A DNA stretch of 64,000 nucleotides from an uncultured Draconibacterium sp. (GTDB lineage: Bacteria > Bacteroidota > Bacteroidia > Bacteroidales > Prolixibacteraceae). Below are positions 16,920 through 26,630 of this stretch, in pieces (within the stretch, counting starts at the first letter, position 1; each line of letters starts with the position of its first letter). The DNA is taken from the NCBI RefSeq assembly GCF_963674925.1, contig NZ_OY771649.1:1736001-1800000 (forward strand), written 5' to 3'. The position numbers were made by a program, and so were the translations under genes. The notes beneath the pieces are model-generated. The model was not told where the DNA came from and made no database searches. It saw only the letters and a program-made list of their open reading frames with translations.

Positions 16920-19900
16920 TTAAAATTTAATGTTTACGTTAAATCCGATACTTCTTGCAGTTGGTAAGTTGTACGACAAAATACCCTGTCCGTTGTTACC
17001 TGTTCCCAGGCTCGATTCCGGATCAACATGTGGAATGTCCTTGTAAATAAAGAACAAGTTACGTCCAACCAAACCTACAGTAGCCCCCTGAATAAAGGTA
17101 TTTCCGATTAACGACTGTGGCACTTTGTACGACAGTACCAATTCGCGTAAACGAACGTTGGTTTGATCGAATAAATATTCTGAAGCAATTCCTGAAACCG
17201 ACGACCAGTAATCCTGGGCACTAATTTCAGTTGTGTTTTGAAGGTATGAACCATCTTCCTGAAGAACAACACCGTCAACAAGAATACCTTCTTCGCGGTA
17301 TTGAAGTGTTTCTTCTACCACACCACTACTTACCAGTGCAGCATTGGTTTGTGAGTAAATTTTACCACCAACACGTGCGTCGATCAGGAAGCGCAATGAA
17401 ACATCCTTATAAGTAAATGTATTGGTAAAACCGGCAGTCCAGTCGGGCTGCGAGTTACCAAGATAAACTTTATCGGTTGAAGCCTGCGGACGACCGTTGG
17501 CATCTACCACAATCTGTCCGGCATCATTAGTTCTCCAGGTTGTTCCGTATAAATCACCATAACCTCCGCCAACTGTTGCCTGTAAACGAATGTTGCCCGA
17601 GTTTGACTCATTGAACACATAGCTGTCAAGATCTTCAGTTAACTCTACCAGTTCGTTGTTGTTTTTAGAGAAGTTGAAACTTGTTTCCCAGCTAAAATCA
17701 CCTGTTTTTACAGGAATACCTCCTACCAACAATTCAACACCTTTATTGGTTGTTTCACCAATGTTTTCAAGGAAATAATCATATCCTGTTGATGAAGGAA
17801 CCGGTACATTGAAAATCTGGTCAGTAGTTTTGATATTATACCAAGAGAAGTCGAAGAACATGCGGTTATTCAACATGCTACCTTCCAAACCAATTTCGAA
17901 CGAAGCAATATTCTCAGGTAATAATTCCTCATTTGGTTTTGTAGAAGGACGCGACAACTGAGTTAATCCAAGGTAACCGTCGTTTGCCAGATTGTAGTAC
18001 GAATACAACTGATATGGGCTGGTGTCGTTACCAACATTTGCCCAGCTCGAACGAACTTTCAATAAGTTAAATACTTCTGCATTCGGATCGATAAAATCTT
18101 GCAGCAATAACGAACCTGTTATGGATGGATAGAAATACGAGCGGTTGTCTTGTGGTAAAGTCGAAGACCAATCGTTACGTCCTGTTACATCCAGGTAAGC
18201 AAAGTCGCGGTACGATAATGAAGCCTGGAAATAAAGAGAATTTACTTTCTTTTCTCTTAATGGAGTGTACGACGGCGTTTGTGTTACAGTATTGGCAACT
18301 GTTGCACGACTCGGAATTTTAAAATCCTCACCATAAATACTTTGGTATTCGTAAGTACGATACGAGTGGTTACCACCGGCATTTACCGAAAGATTTAAAT
18401 CAGGAGTAAGATCTTTGTTAAACATCAGCAGGAAGTCGGCATTTGTTTCCGTTACCCGTGTATTGCTGAATGTTAAACGGCCACTTGTATAAAAGTGGTG
18501 ACCCGGCTGATTAACAGATTCTGATTTCATGATCGTTACATCGGTACCTACTCTTGCAAAAGCCGATAACCATGGAGCGATCTCGTAGTTTAATTTACTA
18601 AATCCGAGAATACGTTCTCTTCTGTCATTTCTCATATCGTTATACAGCATCCAGTATGGATTGGCGCCCAATGCACCGTATGAGATAGAGTTCAACGACT
18701 CTTCAGGATTTTGATAGGTTTTCAGATCTTCAATATCAACGTTACGAGGCATATCGTATACATAAGCCAAAATACCTTCCGATCCCTGATTTGCTGCATT
18801 GTTAAGTTCTTGCCAGAAATAAGTTGCCTTAGCATCAAGCGTTAATTTATCATTTAAATCAACGACTCCACGCAAGTTAAAGTTGTGGCTTCTTAAATCC
18901 GAATTCGGGATCATCGACTCCGTTTTGTTATTGGTGTAAGAGAAACGAATTGAATGACTCTCGCCGGCACCGGCAATTGCGATCGAATTAATGTATTTTG
19001 CACCTGTCCGGAAGAAATCTTCAACATTATTTGGCATCGCCGAATATGGTCTTTCTTCGCCGGTGTAATACATTTGGCTGCTGCCGTCAAGTCGTTGTCC
19101 CCAAGAGCCGGTTGAGTTTTTCAAATCCTCAACATTACCGGGTACGTTACCCTGACTACCCTGTCCGTACTCGTTCTGATAGTCGGGAAGTAACATTGGA
19201 TTGTCGAAGGTAATGTTCGAGTTTACAGAGATTCCCAAACCTTTTCCTTTTGTACCCTTTTTAGTAGTAATTAAAAGTACACCGTTACCTGCACGCGAAC
19301 CATACAATGCCGCAGCGTTTGGTCCTTTCAGTACCGAGATAGACTCAATGTCGTCAGGGTTGATATCGGTGATTCCACCTCCGGTTACCGTACTGTTATA
19401 AACGCTACCACCACTGTTCGATCCGGTTGCATCAATAGGTACACCATCAACAACAATTAATGGCTGGTTGTTACCTGTAATCGAGTTGTTACCCCTGATG
19501 ATTACACGCGAACCACTACCCGGGCTACCTGAACCTTGTGTTACAACAACACCGGCAACTTTACCCACTAATGAGTTTGCAGGGTTATGGTCTTTAACAA
19601 CAGAAATGTCGTCGCCACCAACTTCGGTTACGGCATAACCCAACGATTTCTTTTCTTTGGAAATACCCAAAGCTGTTACAACAACTTCTTCCAAACCAAT
19701 TTGGCTTTCGGCCATTGTTACATCAATGGTTGAGCGCCCGTTAACAGCTTCCTGCACGGTTTGCATTCCCACAAAAGAAAAAACGATTGATGCATCGTCG
19801 GCAACTGAAATGGTATACACACCATCGATATCGGTGATGGTTCCATTTGATGTTCCCGCTTCAACTATTGAGACTCCGGGAATCCCGAGGCCATCGTCGC

Positions 19901-19988
19901 CGGTAACTGTTCCTGTCACCGTTTGCTGCGCGTAAGCACTACCTAGTAATGCAAAGCACATTCCTAAAATCAAAAAAATCTTTCGCAT
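16920..19988 (-). CDS. SusC/RagA-family TonB-dependent outer-membrane transporter
   Basis: A 1022-residue TonB-dependent receptor. It has a signal peptide (about 1-21) and a CarboxypepD-regulatory-like domain (about 22-105) with the GTVTGDDGLGIPGVSI start. A plug follows, with VIIRGNNSITGNNQPLIVVD and the ESISVLKGPNAAALYGSRAG signature (about 210-230). The beta-barrel ends IGFNVNIKF. There is no STN domain, so it is not of the sigma-signalling class, unlike the second SusC in this window. Together with SusD it imports oligosaccharides across the outer membrane. The upstream ROK gene ends 44 bases before the start on the same strand, suggesting co-transcription or a nearby shared promoter. Confidence 0.93.
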   Translation of the reverse strand: MRKIFLILGMCFALLGSAYAQQTVTGTVTGDDGLGIPGVSIVEAGTSNGTITDIDGVYTISVADDASIVFSFVGMQTVQEAVNGRSTIDVTMAESQIGLEEVVVTALGISKEKKSLGYAVTEVGGDDISVVKDHNPANSLVGKVAGVVVTQGSGSPGSGSRVIIRGNNSITGNNQPLIVVDGVPIDATGSNSGGSVYNSTVTGGGITDINPDDIESISVLKGPNAAALYGSRAGNGVLLITTKKGTKGKGLGISVNSNITFDNPMLLPDYQNEYGQGSQGNVPGNVEDLKNSTGSWGQRLDGSSQMYYTGEERPYSAMPNNVEDFFRTGAKYINSIAIAGAGESHSIRFSYTNNKTESMIPNSDLRSHNFNLRGVVDLNDKLTLDAKATYFWQELNNAANQGSEGILAYVYDMPRNVDIEDLKTYQNPEESLNSISYGALGANPYWMLYNDMRNDRRERILGFSKLNYEIAPWLSAFARVGTDVTIMKSESVNQPGHHFYTSGRLTFSNTRVTETNADFLLMFNKDLTPDLNLSVNAGGNHSYRTYEYQSIYGEDFKIPSRATVANTVTQTPSYTPLREKKVNSLYFQASLSYRDFAYLDVTGRNDWSSTLPQDNRSYFYPSITGSLLLQDFIDPNAEVFNLLKVRSSWANVGNDTSPYQLYSYYNLANDGYLGLTQLSRPSTKPNEELLPENIASFEIGLEGSMLNNRMFFDFSWYNIKTTDQIFNVPVPSSTGYDYFLENIGETTNKGVELLVGGIPVKTGDFSWETSFNFSKNNNELVELTEDLDSYVFNESNSGNIRLQATVGGGYGDLYGTTWRTNDAGQIVVDANGRPQASTDKVYLGNSQPDWTAGFTNTFTYKDVSLRFLIDARVGGKIYSQTNAALVSSGVVEETLQYREEGILVDGVVLQEDGSYLQNTTEISAQDYWSSVSGIASEYLFDQTNVRLRELVLSYKVPQSLIGNTFIQGATVGLVGRNLFFIYKDIPHVDPESSLGTGNNGQGILSYNLPTARSIGFNVNIKF

Positions 19989-20032
19989 AGATTTTGAATT
20001 TTAAATGAACTAGAAATAGATTAATACTTAGA

Positions 20033-21259
20033 TTATTTATACATATCGCTGAATAATTTTTGAAAAAGTTTTGCTGTAATTCCCAATAAACCGGATTGTT
20101 CCCAGTTATTGGAAATAACAATTTCAATATTACCAGATATTTGCTCTAAACAGTGCTGATTAATTGCTTGCTGAATAGGTGTAAGAATGTATTGGTTGGC
20201 ACGCGATACAATTCCTCCTATAACAATTATATCAGGATTTAGTAACTGAATAGTATTTGATAGTGCTTTCCCCAAAGCCTGACCAATTTCGCTTAAAAGT
20301 GTTATGGCCAGTTCATCGCCCAGCTTAGCTGCCTCGATTACATCTTCGGGTCGTAGTTCTTCAATTTTATGTTGAAATCTGTTGGTTAATTGCGATATCT
20401 TTCCCTCTGCGATGGCATCTTTAGCGCGTTTAATAAGTACACTTGCCGAAACCACCGTCTCTAAACAACCTCGTTTCCCGCACACACACAAATCGCCGTC
20501 TTCTTCGTATTTGGTGTGCGAAAGTTCCCCGGCAAAACCGGTTGAGCCGTTATACAATTTACCTCCAAGAATAAGCCCGATACCCAAACCCCAGTTCCAG
20601 TTTATAATAACGGCATCGTTATGGTCTTTTGCGGTGCCAAAAATAAACTCGCCGTAAGCTTCCATTCGTGCATCGTTATTGATGTACACCATCTTGCCGA
20701 ATTTCATACTTAAGCGTTCAACAACATTTCTGTATGCCTCTTTTTTAATGGTGTAGTTTATTCCATTAATCGAATCAACCAAACCGGGCATAGCCGTTCC
20801 TACTGCAAATACGCGGCTGTAATCAATGTTATTCACTTCCAGTATGTGGCGGGCTTCGGCATACAGCTTATCTACCAGGTTGTCATCATCAATTGATGTT
20901 TCAACAACGGTAATTGGGGCAACCAGCTCGTTATGCGAATTATAAACACCAATTTTTCCACTAAACCGCCCTAACTCGCACGAAATAACAAAAATGCTGT
21001 CGCTCTTTAGGCCAAATAAAGTAGGGCGTCGTCCGCCTTTCGACTCACCGCTTCCACGCACCTCGACCAGCTTACACTCGCCAAGATCTTTTAATAAAGA
21101 TATGGCCGTGGGTAAACTTACTCCTATTTCTTTGGAAAGAAAAGTTGCTGAAAGTGTGTCGTTTTGATATAAAAGACTTAAAATCTTCTTTTTCCGGCGA
21201 TAATTCTTTAAAGCATTACCGGTAAGTTTCTTACCTTTTATATTTTCAAGAAGGATCAT
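20033..21259 (-). CDS. ROK-family transcriptional regulator (NagC/Mlc-like)
   Basis: A 408-residue protein with an N-terminal winged-helix DNA-binding domain (about 25-85, with SATFLSKEIGVSLPTAISLL as the recognition region) joined to a ROK sugar-kinase-like domain. The ROK part has GTAMPGLVD, NNDARMEAYGE and the zinc motif GELSH...CVCGKRGCLE. The ATP-site glycine run is altered (WNWGLGIGLILGG), as in regulators that bind sugar without phosphorylating it. It likely represses the susC-susD operon directly downstream until a sugar or sugar phosphate is present, by analogy with NagC. The ligand is not known; an amino sugar would fit the facing GH109-like enzyme. Confidence 0.88.
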   Translation of the reverse strand: MILLENIKGKKLTGNALKNYRRKKKILSLLYQNDTLSATFLSKEIGVSLPTAISLLKDLGECKLVEVRGSGESKGGRRPTLFGLKSDSIFVISCELGRFSGKIGVYNSHNELVAPITVVETSIDDDNLVDKLYAEARHILEVNNIDYSRVFAVGTAMPGLVDSINGINYTIKKEAYRNVVERLSMKFGKMVYINNDARMEAYGEFIFGTAKDHNDAVIINWNWGLGIGLILGGKLYNGSTGFAGELSHTKYEEDGDLCVCGKRGCLETVVSASVLIKRAKDAIAEGKISQLTNRFQHKIEELRPEDVIEAAKLGDELAITLLSEIGQALGKALSNTIQLLNPDIIVIGGIVSRANQYILTPIQQAINQHCLEQISGNIEIVISNNWEQSGLLGITAKLFQKLFSDMYK

Positions 21260-21547
21260 TTTGGAATAGTATAGTTAATTAATGTGAACGCAATTTAAAG
21301 AAATTTTTAAATCAAAAGCAAATGTTTGTTAATTTTTTTAGTAAGTCGAAAGTAATTATATAAATCTTTTCTACTCAGGTCTCAATAAATAAAGTATTCA
21401 AGTATTTTTTACAGTAAGGTGTCGTGAATGTCAGCCTTCACGAACTGTGTTTAACGTAAATTAACAGTATGATTTAAAAACTTTAAATAATAAAATTCTT
21501 ACTTTCAAAAAAACTTATTCATTTGCTGAAGTAAAAAAGGGGGAACG
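21260..21547. other. Divergent promoter region without genes
   Basis: About 290 AT-rich bases between the ROK gene (minus) and the POTRA-barrel gene (plus). On the minus strand a TTTG about 21 bases before TAAATTGC (near 21290-21320) is a weak match to the Bacteroidota promoter. The ROK operator would be expected here, but I see no clear palindrome. Confidence 0.35.
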
Positions 21548-23395
21548 GTGAAGTTGAAAGCGTTTATTATAATTGGTTTTATGCTGTTGGCACTGGTGGC
21601 CGGCACTACAGTTAGCGCACAAATACCTCCGCTCGATACTTCGATAGTGATAAAGACACCCACACTTCAGCAGGAACATTTTTACGACAGTTTGGAAAAC
21701 CGGGCCAACCGCCGCAAACTTACCGGCTGGCTTTACGATGCTATAATTACCCCTCCCCGTCCTTACGTTGATAAAAAGGCGCTTGCCCTTGACTATTTCA
21801 AAGACTATGAAGGCAAAATTATTGCCGAAATAAAAATTAACGCTCTTGATGTTTTTGGGCCAACCTGTACCGACACCACAAAACAAGCTACCCACTGGGC
21901 CGAGCGTGCTGCCAATACAATTCATACAAAATCAAACCTGAAAACCATTCGCAAATTATTGCTTTTTAAAATTGGCGACATGTTAAAGCCGGAGCAGATG
22001 TACGAAAACGAAAGGATTATAAGGGACTTGCCATATATTAAAGATGTACGAATATATGTTGAGCAGGATCCTGTATATCCGGGGCTGGTAAATGTTTTGG
22101 TTTTAACAAAAGACCGTTTTTCTTTTGGGGTTTCAGGAGGTGTAAATGGTACCAGCTCGGGTGATTTGGAGATTTACAACCGTAACATTTTTGGTGTTGG
22201 GCACGAGGTATCGGTAAAGTTTGTCGGCCATGTGGAGAAGGAACCTTACCTGGGTGTTGAGACCTTTTACAATATAAAAAACATTGGCGGGCGATTTCTC
22301 GACATTCGCCTGGGTTATTTAAATACTTACAGGCGAGAAGGTTTTGTAACTGAAGTAACCAAACCTTTTTTAACACAAAATATTAAGTGGGGATATGGCG
22401 GTTATTCGGCACGCATGTACCGTACCGACCGAATTACAAATAACGATCCGGTAAAAGTGGAGGAGCCTATGGATCTTTCGGTAAATTACCTTTGGGGCGG
22501 CCGAAGTTTTAATATTAGTCCACGACACGAAAATATAACCGAACTTGTTTTATCGGCAGGTATGAATAACTGGAACTACTTCAACGAGCCGTTGGTTGAA
22601 CCCGAAAACAGTCATTTCTTCTCCAACCACACGTTGTACATGGCAAGTCTTACCATTTCGCAACGCCGGTATATTCAAGACCAGTTAATTTACAGCTATG
22701 GAATTACCGAGGATATTCCTGAAGGTTTTAAAAACGAATTTATTTATGGCTACGATGCCAATGAGTTTGGCGACCGCCACTACCTGCATTTTTTAACATC
22801 GAACGGCAATTTACTGCTAAGCCGGAGTGGCTACCTGTTTACAAGTGCAGGAATTGGCGGGTATTTAAAAAACAGGCATTTTGAGGAAGGAATGATTCAG
22901 GGTGATGTTAACTTCATTTCGAAACTGAATACAGCCGGGAAAAAACAGGTAAGAACCTTTATTGATCTGAATTACACACTTGGCGTGCGACGTTTTGATA
23001 TTGAACATTTAACACTGGGAGACCGTGATCATATTCGTGGTTTCGGCAGCGACATTGCAATTGGCAAACAACGTTTAAACCTAAAACTGGAACATGTTGT
23101 ATTTCTGCCTGCGCAATTCTACAAATTCAATATGGCTATTTTTGGTTTTGCCGACTTTGGAGTTATTGGCTCGAACCGCGAGCTTATTTTTAAACAGGAT
23201 TATTATAGCGGCATTGGTATTGGCATTCGTTTACACAACGAAAACCTTGTTTTTGAAACTTTCAGGCTGCGTTTGGCTTTTTATCCTTTCCATCCGGATG
23301 ATATGAGCTTTATTGGTTTCTCACTCGACGAACAATCGAAAAAACGTTTTATTTCATTTGCACCAACAGGTCCGATACCAATGCGTTTTGATTAA
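21548..23395 (+). CDS. POTRA-containing Omp85-like outer-membrane protein
   Basis: A 615-residue protein with a GTG start. The GTG is supported by a purine-rich AAGGGGGA just upstream and by a signal peptide running from it to GTTVSAQ (about residue 25). An N-terminal periplasmic part (about 75-190) looks like POTRA: GKIIAEIKINALDVFG, then NERIIRDLPYIKDVRIYVEQ before the barrel. The barrel shows DRDHIRGFGSDIAIG, the conserved R-G-F loop of Omp85 proteins. It is too short for BamA, so it may be a TamA-like or lineage-specific translocation protein. It is convergent with the MBOAT gene, with only ten bases between stops. Confidence 0.8.
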   Translation: MKLKAFIIIGFMLLALVAGTTVSAQIPPLDTSIVIKTPTLQQEHFYDSLENRANRRKLTGWLYDAIITPPRPYVDKKALALDYFKDYEGKIIAEIKINALDVFGPTCTDTTKQATHWAERAANTIHTKSNLKTIRKLLLFKIGDMLKPEQMYENERIIRDLPYIKDVRIYVEQDPVYPGLVNVLVLTKDRFSFGVSGGVNGTSSGDLEIYNRNIFGVGHEVSVKFVGHVEKEPYLGVETFYNIKNIGGRFLDIRLGYLNTYRREGFVTEVTKPFLTQNIKWGYGGYSARMYRTDRITNNDPVKVEEPMDLSVNYLWGGRSFNISPRHENITELVLSAGMNNWNYFNEPLVEPENSHFFSNHTLYMASLTISQRRYIQDQLIYSYGITEDIPEGFKNEFIYGYDANEFGDRHYLHFLTSNGNLLLSRSGYLFTSAGIGGYLKNRHFEEGMIQGDVNFISKLNTAGKKQVRTFIDLNYTLGVRRFDIEHLTLGDRDHIRGFGSDIAIGKQRLNLKLEHVVFLPAQFYKFNMAIFGFADFGVIGSNRELIFKQDYYSGIGIGIRLHNENLVFETFRLRLAFYPFHPDDMSFIGFSLDEQSKKRFISFAPTGPIPMRFD

Positions 23396-23405
23396 AATTA
23401 AACGT

Positions 23406-25094
23406 CTAGAACTGGAAATAAATAAAGGGTTGCATATCAGCCGAAACGGATTGGTAAACGATAATTACCACAATAGCCGATATAGCTGCTTTTACCCACA
23501 TTGGCGATTCGATAAACCAGTTTTTTGCCCGGTCCTTCAAATCATAGCTCAGCCAGTGCGTTACAAAACCAAACAACATCATCAGGAAAACCCATTTGTA
23601 GGCTACAATTACTTCGGGAATCATCGAAAGCTTAAAGTCGGTGCCAATTTGGTGTAGCATTCCGCGCACAACATCCATCGATTCGGAGCGGAAAAATACA
23701 CGTGTAAAGGTGATGAAACTAAATGTTATGGCAATCTTCCAGATATTTACCATCCAGTTACTTCGCTTCTCCCACGGGCTTATTTTTCGCCAGAATTTAT
23801 AGATCACCAATCCTACACCGTTTAGTCCTCCCCAAATAATAAACTGCCACGATGCGCCGTGCCACAGTCCTCCGAGCAACATGGTAAGCATCAGGTTGAT
23901 GTTGGTATTAATATGCTTTTTTATATTGGGGAAGAAATGCGCCAGTAAAGCAAATAGCAGTACCAGGATAGCAAATATTGGTACAAGGATCAGCTTCCCG
24001 GCCAAAAGCACGACGATTGCCAGAATAACACCCAGGCTGATATAACTAAACACCGAGCCTTCGCGGTTTCCACCAATCGGGATATACAAATAATCTTTCA
24101 GCCACGACGAAAGCGACATGTGCCATCGTTTCCAAAATTCGGCAACACTTTTTGCCTTATAAGGCGAATTAAAGTTTTGCGGCAAGCGGTAGCCCATTAA
24201 CAGCGCCACTCCGATTGCAATGTCGGTATATCCTGAAAAATCGACATAAACCTGCAGCGAGTAGCCAAATAATGCCATCAGATTTTCGAATCCCGAATGG
24301 GTAACAGGGTCGGAAAAAACACGATCGACAAAGTTTACGGCAATGTAATCGCCAATAAATATTTTCTTAATTAATCCCTTCAGAATAATAAAAATAGCCC
24401 AGCCAAATTCTTCTTTCGAAAGGCGGTAATCTTCGTATATCTGCTTTACAAAACCCGATGCACGAACAATGGGACCGGCAACCAGCTGCGGAAAAAACGA
24501 AACATAAAAACCAAAATCGATTAAGTTATTTACGGGTTTGGTTTCACCGCGGTACACATCAACCGAATAACTAATGGTTTGAAAGGTAAAAAACGAAATA
24601 CCCACCGGCAACAAAATCTGGTTTACTTCGAAATGGGTACCCGTTGCTTCGTTGGCCCACAGTGCCAGATGATTAATCACATGCAAATCGGTGCCCAGCA
24701 TTAGGTTAACACTGTCGATAAAAAAGTAAGCATATTTAAAATAGGCCAGCAGAGTAAGGTTAATGACTACACTCGCCGCAATCAGCAGTTTCCGGGTCAA
24801 ATCACTCTTCGATTTGTAAATTCCTTTACCAATAAAAAAGTCGGTGAGCGTACTGAATAGCAAAATAAAGAAAAAGAATCCGCTTGATTTGTAGTAGAAA
24901 AACAAACTTACCAGGAACAGATACCCGGCGCGTACACTTCGGTTTTTATTTTTGTAAACCAATGAATAACCGGCCAACACAAAAGCAAAAAACGCCCAAA
25001 AGAAAAAGCGTGTAAATATTAGCGGTGCCGTTTTGTCGTACAGAAAAATATTCCGTAGCAGTTCTTTTAATTCTATTTGTTGTAGTAAGTCCAA
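23406..25094 (-). CDS. MBOAT-family O-acyltransferase (AlgI/PatA-like)
   Basis: A 562-residue polytopic inner-membrane protein with roughly a dozen hydrophobic segments. MBOAT landmarks are present: LVAGPIVRASGF, VDFSGYTDIAIG, SVAEFWKRWHMSLSSWLKDY, the YIPIGGNR loop, and GGLWHGASWQFIIWG with the conserved catalytic His. Such proteins pass acetyl groups across the membrane to a periplasmic partner that acetylates alginate, cellulose or peptidoglycan. It follows two SGNH hydrolase genes and a LysM gene on the same strand, which fits a PatA/PatB-like or AlgI/AlgJ-like system. The gap to the upstream SGNH gene is only 18 bases. The acceptor polymer is not determined. Confidence 0.92.
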   Translation of the reverse strand: MDLLQQIELKELLRNIFLYDKTAPLIFTRFFFWAFFAFVLAGYSLVYKNKNRSVRAGYLFLVSLFFYYKSSGFFFFILLFSTLTDFFIGKGIYKSKSDLTRKLLIAASVVINLTLLAYFKYAYFFIDSVNLMLGTDLHVINHLALWANEATGTHFEVNQILLPVGISFFTFQTISYSVDVYRGETKPVNNLIDFGFYVSFFPQLVAGPIVRASGFVKQIYEDYRLSKEEFGWAIFIILKGLIKKIFIGDYIAVNFVDRVFSDPVTHSGFENLMALFGYSLQVYVDFSGYTDIAIGVALLMGYRLPQNFNSPYKAKSVAEFWKRWHMSLSSWLKDYLYIPIGGNREGSVFSYISLGVILAIVVLLAGKLILVPIFAILVLLFALLAHFFPNIKKHINTNINLMLTMLLGGLWHGASWQFIIWGGLNGVGLVIYKFWRKISPWEKRSNWMVNIWKIAITFSFITFTRVFFRSESMDVVRGMLHQIGTDFKLSMIPEVIVAYKWVFLMMLFGFVTHWLSYDLKDRAKNWFIESPMWVKAAISAIVVIIVYQSVSADMQPFIYFQF

Positions 25095-25111
25095 GCAGTC
25101 TTAGTTATCCT

Positions 25112-25145
25112 GTCATTTCGAAGGAGTAAGCGACTGAGTAATCTG
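25112..25145. repeat. Single arm of the TCGAAATGAC repeat at the 3' end of a gene
   Basis: Read on the minus strand it is AGATTACTCAGTCGCTTACT then CCTTCGAAATGAC, matching one arm of the palindrome at 2308-2383 with few changes. It codes the last ten residues of the SGNH hydrolase and supplies its TGA stop. Confidence 0.8.
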
Positions 25146-26630
25146 CCCCTCAAAGCTTCCTTCCTCTCCTCCATCCTCGAAATAACTGTTTATTGTAATT
25201 TCTTTTTTATCAATCAAAAAGTTTTCAAAATCCTTCATCAGTGCACCAAAAAACAAATCGGCTATCATTAAATAACCTTCGCGGGTAAAATGAATTTTAT
25301 CGCTTTGCGCCAGACCGTTTTTTTGCCACAGTACAATGGAATTTAAACCTCCCATTACCGAAAACATGTCCCAAACACCGGCATTGTATTTTTTGGCCAT
25401 TTTGAACATGCTGTCCTTAACCTTTTCGCCATTTTTATTCACGTAGCGGCGATACATGTAACTGTCGTTGTTGGTGGTAAATACAATTAAAGCGTTGGGC
25501 GCAGCGGCTTTTATTTTGGTGATAAGTTGATCGTAATGATCTTCGAAACGGGCTTGTGAAAACTTTCTACCGTATGCATCGTTAATTCCCAGTCCGAGAA
25601 TTACCAGATCAGGACTAAGATCGGCCAGTTGATCGGTAAAAAGCTGGCAACGCAAAAATGCCGGAACATGTGCCCCGTTTACCCCGATACTGTGATACAT
25701 TATGCCATTTGGATTCGATTCGGTGGTCATTCCCAGCAAAGTAAAATTACCCTGCGAATTGTAATCTTTCTCCAGCGTTATCTGCAAACTATCTACCCAC
25801 TCATTCAGTTCAATATCGGTGTATCCATCGGCTTCCACCTTGTTTTTCACCAAATCCTGATCAATGTTTAAGGTGTAATTCTTTGCTGTGTTCTCGTAAT
25901 AAATTCTCAGTTTGTTAAAACCGTAATCCAGTTCGTTTTCATCTTCCAGTAAAATAGTAAGTTCGGCTTTAGGCGACGATGTTGTTGCAGAAATGCCTCC
26001 CACTCCAAGTGTTCCGCTTTTCCGGCCCTCAACATTTCGGAATGTTTTCCAATAACCGTTATAACGAATATAATAGCCAAAAGGAGAATTGGTGCGTGCC
26101 ATGCGGTACGGAAACATAAATCCCCAACCGGCATTCATTTCGCCGTTAAGCTGCTGAAAACGGTTGCGCATTTGCCCCGAAAACGAACCGGCCTGAATGT
26201 GTGAACCGCCAATTTGTACGATGTTTACACGTCCTTCGCCGGTGTTTACCAGTTGTTCCAGTTTTGCATAAAATCGTTCAGCATTTGTCCGGTCTCCGGG
26301 GTAATGCATTTCATTACGGTCGTAACGAACAAAGTTGTATTGGTTAACGTGGTAGAAGTAGCTGTTTTGCTGCGCAGAAACGGATGTCCCGATGAGCAGG
26401 ATTAGGGCAAGGCCAAAAAGAGAGAAGCTGCGAGCTACGAGCTGCGAGCTACGAGCTTTTGGAGATTGATGGAGATTGAACAGAGATTGAAGAACAAGAT
26501 TGATAAACCACTTGTAACTTGCAACTTGTAACCTGAAGCTTCGTTGAAATAGATCTCTCACTACGTTCGAGATGACACTGATCTCGAAACTCGTAGCTCG
26601 TAGCTCGGTACTTTTTACTTTCTTCTCCAT
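25113..26630 (-). CDS. SGNH/GDSL-type hydrolase with repeat-derived ends
   Basis: A 505-residue ORF for a secreted SGNH esterase/acetyltransferase-like protein. Block I is VQIGGSHIQAG, with Ser kept but GDS changed to GGS; block III is LGLGINDAYG; block V is DKIHFTREGY with the Asp-x-x-His pair. The signal-peptide core lies unusually deep (about 70-86, ending SVSAQ). Most of residues 5-69 is encoded by intergenic-type repeat words, and the last ten residues also come from a repeat. The start overlaps the upstream stop as TAATG, and the only other in-frame start candidate before the signal core is a GTG at codon 24. It should work with the MBOAT protein downstream in polymer O-acetylation. Domain is secure; the true start is uncertain. 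Confidence 0.82.
   Translation of the reverse strand: MEKKVKSTELRATSFEISVISNVVRDLFQRSFRLQVASYKWFINLVLQSLFNLHQSPKARSSQLVARSFSLFGLALILLIGTSVSAQQNSYFYHVNQYNFVRYDRNEMHYPGDRTNAERFYAKLEQLVNTGEGRVNIVQIGGSHIQAGSFSGQMRNRFQQLNGEMNAGWGFMFPYRMARTNSPFGYYIRYNGYWKTFRNVEGRKSGTLGVGGISATTSSPKAELTILLEDENELDYGFNKLRIYYENTAKNYTLNIDQDLVKNKVEADGYTDIELNEWVDSLQITLEKDYNSQGNFTLLGMTTESNPNGIMYHSIGVNGAHVPAFLRCQLFTDQLADLSPDLVILGLGINDAYGRKFSQARFEDHYDQLITKIKAAAPNALIVFTTNNDSYMYRRYVNKNGEKVKDSMFKMAKKYNAGVWDMFSVMGGLNSIVLWQKNGLAQSDKIHFTREGYLMIADLFFGALMKDFENFLIDKKEITINSYFEDGGEEGSFEGQITQSLTPSK
26427..26618. repeat. Mixed word-repeat array inside a coding region
   Basis: Contains 'gagctgcgagctacgagctg' type repeats (about 26428-26458), 'ggagattgatggagattga' (26460-26478), 'acttgtaacttgcaacttgt' (26511-26530), 'agatctctcactacgttcga' (26551-26570) and 'ctcgtagctcgtagctcg' (26590-26607). 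The same words occur in non-coding gaps at 45601-45663 and 48811-49106. Here they lie in frame before a signal peptide. Confidence 0.8.
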
